Assembly: GCA_910585615.1 (NCBI GenBank)
Contig: CAJUFO010000045.1
Coordinates: 1 to 36,947 of the forward strand
Reading direction: 5' to 3'
DNA from: an uncultured Acetatifactor sp.
GTDB lineage: Bacteria; Bacillota; Clostridia; Lachnospirales; Lachnospiraceae
DNA length: 36,947 nucleotides
The translations under genes and the position numbers were made by a program. Below, one piece after another: positions 32,058 through 36,947 of this stretch (within the stretch, counting starts at the first letter, position 1; each line of letters begins with the position of its first letter). The notes beneath the pieces are model-generated. The model made no database searches, was not told the origin of the DNA, and worked only from the letters and a program-made list of their open reading frames with translations.

Positions 32058-32741
32058 TCAGTCTTCTGATATGCCTTCGAGTTCCCCAGCTTCCCCCTCG
32101 TCAGATATGCCGCCGCTTTCCGGCTGATCCGCCTTCTCCTCGCACATCAGAAGGATATTGGACAGTAGATGGGAGCACAGCAGGGCGCAGAGCCCCTCCC
32201 CGAACACGATGGCCGGCGTGAAGACATTGATGACTACAAAGGCCATGACAAAATAGATGACCGCCATTGCCGCGGTACAGAGGAGGAAGCGCATGCCCAG
32301 CATGATGGAATTCAGGAACATGGCCCTGACCGTGTTCTCGAATCTGGCCAGCAGCGGGAAGATGTACATCAGCACGATGGCATAGGCGGCCACTGCCACC
32401 AGAAAGACAGCGGTCCCCACGGCCCAGAACGCGTTTTCGAACCGCATATGGTAAAATATGTATCCGTCCAGCGCCAGCACGATTCCCAGCGCCAGAAGAA
32501 TCAGCCAGATGACGGTAGCTTTCTTGAAATTCTCCTTAAAAGCCCTGAAAAAGGATTTCGTCACATTCCCTTCCTCGTCCTTTGCCATCTTCAGGGTCAC
32601 ATAGAACAGGGCAGTGGTGGAAGCCCCCGCTGTCACGACGGGCAGACAACAGAGGAACCACAGGATGTTCAGATACGCGCTGTAGGCGATTTTGGTAAAA
32701 ATAAGCATCAGCTTGCTTTCCGGATTCAATAGACTGTTCAT
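32058..32741 (-). CDS. YesL family (DUF624) membrane protein
   Basis: A 227-residue integral membrane protein with about five helices. The family opening ESKLMLIFTKIAYSAYLNILWFL leads to PVVTAGASTTALFYV and later LPLLARF-like FPLLARFENT. YesL proteins accompany carbohydrate ABC importers and have no established biochemical function. ATG 32741 has AAGGAG at seven bases; the ATG two codons earlier is too close to it. The upstream lacI stop is 21 bases away. The acidic C-terminal tail (EEKADQPESGG...) is unusual in length. Confidence 0.85.
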   Translation of the reverse strand: MNSLLNPESKLMLIFTKIAYSAYLNILWFLCCLPVVTAGASTTALFYVTLKMAKDEEGNVTKSFFRAFKENFKKATVIWLILLALGIVLALDGYIFYHMRFENAFWAVGTAVFLVAVAAYAIVLMYIFPLLARFENTVRAMFLNSIMLGMRFLLCTAAMAVIYFVMAFVVINVFTPAIVFGEGLCALLCSHLLSNILLMCEEKADQPESGGISDEGEAGELEGISED

Positions 32742-32762
32742 ATGCATTCTCCTTCGGGTATC

Positions 32763-33830
32763 TTAGTCTCCTGTAGATTTCCTGTAGATCAGGGTGGTCT
32801 CCGTGTGCATGGTGCGGAAGTTCAGGGAGGGCTCCTTGATGCGGGACAGCAACAGCTGCGCTGCCGAGAATCCCATAATCTGGCTGTGGATGTGAATCGT
32901 GGTGAGGGAGGGCGTCACCACCTTTGACTCCGGTGAATCGTCAAAGCCGCAGAGCCAGACATCCTCCGGCACGGACAGTCCCATGTCCCGCAGCACAGCC
33001 AGGGCATCCAGCGCCACGAAGTCGTTGGCGCAGAGAAAGACCTCCGGCATGGCGCTCAGGCGCTGAAAACTTTCCAGGAGATACTCCCTGTAGTCCTCGG
33101 TGCTGGCTATCTTGGTTCCTTCCTTGTGGCCGATGATGCAGTATTCCTCCAGACAGGGCTGCCTGAACAGATACATGGCCTTGCGGTATCCCATATACCG
33201 CTCGAAGAAGGACTGGCAGTGCAGATGCTCGCCGATGAAGCCTATCCTCTTCTTGCCCCGCCTGACCATCTCGCCGACGATGCTGTATAGGTTGGCCTCG
33301 TTCTCCATGTAGAGACAGTCCGCCTGCAGAGGCCGGCCTAAGGCTGTCACCGGGGAATCCACGAACAGGACAGGGGTTCCCATGCCGCAGAGCATGTCGG
33401 CGTAGGCCCTGTCGAAGGTTTCCGCGCAGATGATTCCGGCTGTCCTTTCCTTATTATAGAAAGCGGGGGGCCGCAGGGCCGACACCTCCTCGTCCTGGAG
33501 CCTGTGCATGGTAAAACTGTAGCCCAGCTGGGAAAGCTCCCGCTGCAGCTTGTCCAGCATAGTGGAGGCGAAGTGGGAATTGTTGATAGGGCCGGTGGAA
33601 AACAGGGCGATTTCCTTTGCGGCGGATGCCGCCTCTGTTTTCCGGTCGTTCAGCCCTGCAACGGTGGTCGCGTAGGAAAACTGTTTGTAGCCCATGTCTA
33701 TAGCCTTCTGCAGGATCTTCTCCCGGGTGGATTCGGCCAGGAGCCCTGTGTTGTTGATGGCCTTGGAGACTGTGTTCCGGGACAGCCCAAGAGCATCCGC
33801 AATGTCTTGAATCGTAACTCGTTCTGCCAT
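32763..33830 (-). CDS. LacI family transcriptional regulator
   Basis: A 355-residue repressor. The helix-turn-helix is residues 5-25 (TIQDIADALGLSRNTVSKAIN), with the hinge near 50. A periplasmic-binding-like effector domain follows, including RRGKKRIGFIGEHL and CANDFVALDALAVLRDMG. A GGAG site favours ATG 33830 over one two codons upstream. A perfect promoter lies at 34016-34044, giving a leader of about 180 bases that contains the intergenic repeat. It is divergent from the ABC permease operon, whose upstream region is full of repeats, so it probably represses that transporter in response to a sugar. Confidence 0.93.
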   Translation of the reverse strand: MAERVTIQDIADALGLSRNTVSKAINNTGLLAESTREKILQKAIDMGYKQFSYATTVAGLNDRKTEAASAAKEIALFSTGPINNSHFASTMLDKLQRELSQLGYSFTMHRLQDEEVSALRPPAFYNKERTAGIICAETFDRAYADMLCGMGTPVLFVDSPVTALGRPLQADCLYMENEANLYSIVGEMVRRGKKRIGFIGEHLHCQSFFERYMGYRKAMYLFRQPCLEEYCIIGHKEGTKIASTEDYREYLLESFQRLSAMPEVFLCANDFVALDALAVLRDMGLSVPEDVWLCGFDDSPESKVVTPSLTTIHIHSQIMGFSAAQLLLSRIKEPSLNFRTMHTETTLIYRKSTGD

Positions 33831-33865
33831 ATGCATTTCTCCGTTTTAACTGTAGCAGTTTATTC

Positions 33866-34012
33866 CCGCGAGCAATGAGCCGAGCGGCCGTGCTTGCACG
33901 GCCAGTTGGCGAATGCCGCGAGGGTCAAATACCAAAGTGCCTGAAGGACACTTTCTGCTCTGCAGCGTTGCAGGCTTGATGCCCCGTTGCTTGCAGGGGG
34001 TATTTGATTTCC
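33866..34012. repeat. Structured intergenic repeat, copy B
   Basis: The segment contains the perfect hairpin GGCCGTGC-TT-GCACGGCC (33886-33903) and a larger enclosing pair AAATACC (33927-33933)/GGTATTT (33999-34005). An internal stem AAAGTG (33934-33939)/CACTTT (33949-33954) lies within it. Its TGCTTGCA...GATTTCC end is shared with the window start. It lies in the 5' leader of lacI. It may be a dispersed RNA or DNA repeat of this lineage. Confidence 0.5.
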
Positions 34013-34015
34013 TTT

Positions 34016-34044
34016 ATTATAATGTATAAATCAGGATGTGTCAA
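34016..34044 (-). promoter_or_regulatory. Consensus promoter of the lacI-yesL operon
   Basis: On the minus strand TTGACA (34039-34044), a 17-base spacer and TATAAT (34016-34021): both hexamers are perfect sigma-A consensus. Confidence 0.8.
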
Positions 34045-34045
34045 A

Positions 34046-34259
34046 TGTAAAAATGTAAAATTAACAGCATTTACTATGTCGCTTCTGTCAATCCACAGGG
34101 CTAACAGCATGATTTAGAGGCGGGAATGGGCAAAATGGTCAAAGTTATAAAAGAAAAATGGTCAAATGTAAAAAATGAATAAAAAAATTTGTGTAAAATG
34201 TAAAAAAGGTATTGACCAATTGTAAAATATATGATAGTGTATAGTTACATAAAATGTAA
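34046..34259. promoter_or_regulatory. Operator-like repeat array between lacI and the permease operon
   Basis: TGTAAAA occurs at 34046, 34054, 34167, 34192, 34199 and 34221. AAAATGGTCAAA occurs at 34132-34143 and 34155-34166 (23-base period). TTACAT-AAA-ATGTAA (34245-34259) is a perfect inverted repeat. A possible promoter is TTGACC (34212-34217) with TAGTGT 17 bases on. The stretch is strongly AT-rich against a GC-rich genome. It probably binds the divergent LacI protein. Confidence 0.5.
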
Positions 34260-34363
34260 ACGAAAATTTTACAAATGCACAATAAAGCGCAACAAGGAGG
34301 GAAGAGGGGACAGCGGAGTGCAGATTGTGGTTTTTAAGAGAAAGCGGAAAGGAGAAATCTTTC

Positions 34364-35326
34364 ATGAAAACAAGTACAAAAACGGCTTCTTCCAAGGACC
34401 GCGCTCCCTGGAAGGAAAAAGAAGGAAAGGGGCTGCACGGCACGCTTGTCTACCTGCGCCAGCACTGGCAGCTGTATGTGATCTTCCTGCTTCCGGCATT
34501 CGCCCTGACGATCATCTTCCGTTACATACCCATGGGCGGCATCCTGATTGCCTTTGAGGACTACAACGCAATCAAAGGATTCCTTGGCAGCCCGTTCGTA
34601 GGCTTCAAGCACTTCCAGAGGTTCCTGTCCTCGCCGGACTTCCTGGCCTATCTGGTGAACACCCTGAAGCTGAGCATCTACGGCCTGCTGTGGGGCTTCC
34701 CCATTCCCATCCTGCTGGCCTTCCTGCTGAACCGGGTGGAAAGCTCCAAAATCAAGCAGAAGATTCAGCTGGTGCTCTACATGCCGAACTTCATCTCTGT
34801 CATCGTGCTCTGCGGTATCGTGAGGATTCTGTTATCGGTTACCGGCCCTGTGAACCTGCTGCTGGGCACCTCCACGGACTTCATGACCATGCCCGAGGCG
34901 TTCCGCACCATCTACATCGCCAGCGGCATCTGGCAGGGCGCGGGCTGGGGCTCCATCATGTATACGGCAGCTCTTTCCAACGCCAGCCAGGAACTGAAGG
35001 AGGCGGCCGTCATTGACGGAGCCAACATCTTCCAGCAGATCAAAGCGGTAGAGTGGCCTGCCATCAAGGACGTGGTCATCATCCAGTTCATCATGTCGGC
35101 AGGCAATATCATGAGCATCGGCTTTGAGAAGGCCTACGCGCTGCAGACGGACCTGAACATGAAGACATCGGAAATCATTTCCACATATGTGTACAAAAAA
35201 GGTCTTCTGGACGGCGACTATGGCTTTTCAACGGCGGTGGGGCTGTTCAATACGGTCATCAATCTCATCTTGCTGATCACGGTGAACAAGATCGTGGCAA
35301 GGATGAACGAAGGCAAAGGACTGTAG
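34364..35326 (+). CDS. Sugar ABC transporter permease, LplB-type
   Basis: A 320-residue permease with an extended basic N-terminus, then six helices starting LYVIFLLPAFALTIIFRYIPMGG. It has VGFKHFQRFL and the EAA loop KEAAVIDGANIFQQIKAVEWP. ATG 34364 has AAAGGAG at eight bases; an open extension to 34325 has none. It is the first gene of a three-gene importer operon divergent from lacI. It is a different transporter from the one inside the element (the two LplB proteins share only family motifs). Confidence 0.95.
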   Translation: MKTSTKTASSKDRAPWKEKEGKGLHGTLVYLRQHWQLYVIFLLPAFALTIIFRYIPMGGILIAFEDYNAIKGFLGSPFVGFKHFQRFLSSPDFLAYLVNTLKLSIYGLLWGFPIPILLAFLLNRVESSKIKQKIQLVLYMPNFISVIVLCGIVRILLSVTGPVNLLLGTSTDFMTMPEAFRTIYIASGIWQGAGWGSIMYTAALSNASQELKEAAVIDGANIFQQIKAVEWPAIKDVVIIQFIMSAGNIMSIGFEKAYALQTDLNMKTSEIISTYVYKKGLLDGDYGFSTAVGLFNTVINLILLITVNKIVARMNEGKGL

Positions 35327-35345
35327 AGGAGGTGCGAAACATTTT

Positions 35346-36239
35346 ATGAAGAAAAAATTTAGCAGATATTCCTTACAGGATAAGACATTGCTGATGACAG
35401 GCTACATCCTGCTGGGGCTGTTCGTGGTAGCGATTATCATCCCCATGATTTACATCGTGGTGGCATCCTTCATGGATCCCATCACCCTGCAGAACAAGGG
35501 CATCACCTTCGATTTCAGCAAGTGGACGCTGACGGCTTATGAGCGGGTGTTCAGCAACGCGCAGATCTGGATTGGCTTCCGGAACGCAGTAATCTATTCC
35601 GTGACATTCACGGCGGTGTCGGTATTCATCACCCTGCTGGCAGCGTATCCCATGTCCAGGCCGGATTTCAAGGGCAAAGGATTCTTTAATGTAATCTTCG
35701 TCATCACCATGTTCTTCGGCGGCGGCCTGATTCCCACCTACCTGCTGATCAAGAGCCTGGGCATGATAGACACCATCTGGGCCATCATCATCCCCGGCGC
35801 CTTCAGCGTGTGGAACATGATCATCGCCAGGACTTACTACCAGGGCATCCCCACGGAGCTGCGGGAGGCGGCGGACGTGGACGGAGCCAATGAGATGACA
35901 TTCTTCTTCACGATCCTGCTCCCGGTATGTATGCCCATCATCGCCGTGCTGTGCCTGTGGTCCTTCGTGGGCATGTGGAACAGCTACTTCGATGCCTTGA
36001 TTTATCTGGACAGCGCGTCAAAGAAGCCCCTGCAGGTGGTGCTGCGCTCCATCCTGATTCAGAACAAGCCGGAGTCCGGCATGATATCGGATATGCAGAG
36101 CACTGCCGCCAGGGCCCAGCTGGCAGAGCTGCTGAAATATGCCACGATCATCGTCTCCAGCCTGCCCCTTCTGGTGATGTATCCTTTCTTCCAGAAGTAT
36201 TTCGATGCCGGGATCATGGTAGGATCCGTAAAGGGTTAA
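35346..36239 (+). CDS. Sugar ABC transporter permease, YtcP/LplC-type
   Basis: A 297-residue permease with the first helix GYILLGLFVVAIIIPMIYIVV, the family block FFGGGLIPTYLLIKSLGM and the EAA loop EAADVDGANEMTFFFTILLP. It follows the LplB-type gene by 19 bases (GAGGAGGTGCG site) and precedes the solute-binding protein gene, completing the pore. Confidence 0.95.
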   Translation: MKKKFSRYSLQDKTLLMTGYILLGLFVVAIIIPMIYIVVASFMDPITLQNKGITFDFSKWTLTAYERVFSNAQIWIGFRNAVIYSVTFTAVSVFITLLAAYPMSRPDFKGKGFFNVIFVITMFFGGGLIPTYLLIKSLGMIDTIWAIIIPGAFSVWNMIIARTYYQGIPTELREAADVDGANEMTFFFTILLPVCMPIIAVLCLWSFVGMWNSYFDALIYLDSASKKPLQVVLRSILIQNKPESGMISDMQSTAARAQLAELLKYATIIVSSLPLLVMYPFFQKYFDAGIMVGSVKG

Positions 36240-36251
36240 GAGAGGTTGCGG

Positions 36252-36338
36252 CGGCAGGATGCCCTGCGGGATTCTGCCGTGAAAACAATAAAGCAATGCA
36301 GCAAGCTGCAAAGTGAATAAGTATACAGGAAAGTATAC
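36252..36338 (+). other. Intercistronic hairpins and GTATAC repeats before the binding protein gene
   Basis: CGGCAG/CTGCCG (36252-36279) and TGCAGC-AA-GCTGCA (36297-36310) are two stems without T-runs. GTATAC occurs twice (36321-36326, 36333-36338). They probably affect mRNA processing between permease and binding protein. Confidence 0.45.
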
Positions 36339-36357
36339 ATAAAAATAGGAGGAAAGT

Positions 36358-36947
36358 ATGAAGAACAAAGTATGGAAACGAATCGTCACCGCAGGGCTTG
36401 CGGCGACCATGGTATTTTCCCTGACGGCATGTGGGGGGGATAAGGTGGAGCTGAACGACGGTACCTTTAAGCCCATGGACGCAAGCGAGCTTGCTTTCCC
36501 TCAGGCAGAGAAGGTGACCCTGACCGGTTTGATCAACTATCCGGCCAACACCACGGAGCCCAAGGACCGTACCATCTTCAAGCGCCTGGAAGAGCAGACC
36601 AACGTACATATCGAATGGAATGCCATCACCAACAGTGAGTGGGGAGATAAGATCCAGACCCTTATGACGGACGTGAACTCCCTGCCTGACTTTATCTTCA
36701 CAGCGGGATTCGGCGAGGCTGACCTGCTCCGGTTCGGCCAGGGCGGCACCATCATCGCCCTGGAGGAGTACATTGACAACTATATGCCGAACCTGAAGAG
36801 CGTGTTCGACAAATATCCTGAGTACAGGAAGATGACCACCGCTTCCGACGGGCATATCTATTCCCTTCCCTGGATTGAGCAGCTGGGCGCTGACAAGACT
36901 GCCATCCAGGTCATCGACAATATGCCCTTCATCAACAAGAAGTGGCT
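36358..36947 (+). CDS. Extracellular solute-binding lipoprotein, cut by window end
   Basis: The first 196 codons of a family 1 solute-binding protein. The signal peptide MKNKVWKRIVTAGLAATMVF ends in the lipobox LTAC with lipidated C25, followed by a short linker. The mature part has TIFKRLEEQTNVHIEWN, DKIQTLMTDVNSLPDFIFTAGF and ALEEYIDNYMPNLK, as in LplA/YtcQ binding proteins. AGGAGGAAAGT precedes the ATG. It serves the two permeases upstream. The gene runs off the window with no stop. Confidence 0.93.
   Translation, partial: MKNKVWKRIVTAGLAATMVFSLTACGGDKVELNDGTFKPMDASELAFPQAEKVTLTGLINYPANTTEPKDRTIFKRLEEQTNVHIEWNAITNSEWGDKIQTLMTDVNSLPDFIFTAGFGEADLLRFGQGGTIIALEEYIDNYMPNLKSVFDKYPEYRKMTTASDGHIYSLPWIEQLGADKTAIQVIDNMPFINKKW

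Noticed and set aside
34046..34259. CRISPR array
   Set aside because: The repeats are only 7-12 bases, irregularly spaced and without spacers of constant length; no cas genes are present.

Overview
The window looks like a chromosomal segment of a spore-forming, GC-rich Lachnospiraceae-type Clostridia. The evidence is sporulation and housekeeping genes (PSP1/YaaT, trmN6, rsmI, a DUF6472-like protein, a CotF-like coat protein, spmA, spmB), YesM/YesN two-component systems beside LplB/YtcP-type sugar ABC transporters, YesL, and strong AGGAGG ribosome-binding sites. I saw no rRNA, tRNA or CRISPR.

Left flank (1-4980): PSP1 protein, tRNA1(Val) methyltransferase, RsmI, a 59-codon Cys-rich DUF6472-like gene, two small spore-associated genes behind a structured leader, a 42-codon membrane peptide on the minus strand, and the first 111 codons of spmA. 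Right flank (30222-36947): the remaining spmA codons and spmB. These are followed by a minus-strand lacI-yesL-membrane protein operon, and a divergent plus-strand oligosaccharide ABC transporter (two permeases and a solute-binding lipoprotein cut by the window end).

The central discovery is that spmA is cut in two and its halves lie 25.2 kb apart. Both breakpoints share the 4-bp core GGGC. Joining them there restores the reading frame and the conserved SpmA sequence exactly (...TPAG^LKAMEEL...). The intervening 25,244 bp therefore behaves as a site-specific element. Three tandem large serine recombinases sit at its right end, and the direct repeat TTGAAAAATC occurs 20-45 bp inside both ends. 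The layout recalls the skin-type intervening elements that interrupt sporulation genes and are excised in the mother cell. Whether excision here is programmed or the insertion simply inactivates spmA cannot be decided from the sequence.

The cargo is a nearly complete system for acetylated glucuronoxylan. It holds a sensor kinase and response regulator, a solute-binding lipoprotein with two permeases, an AraC regulator, a GH8 reducing-end exo-oligoxylanase, a GH43 enzyme, a GH67 alpha-glucuronidase, an SGNH/GDSL esterase and a second GH43. Uptake of decorated xylo-oligosaccharides would be followed by cytoplasmic removal of glucuronate, acetyl and arabinose/xylose units. The left half of the cargo (5.5-16.9 kb) is GC-rich like the host. 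The right half (17-30 kb), with GH67, esterase, second GH43 and recombinases, is visibly richer in A+T and carries broken AraC, lipoprotein-linker and Rpn-like fragments, so the element looks like a mosaic.
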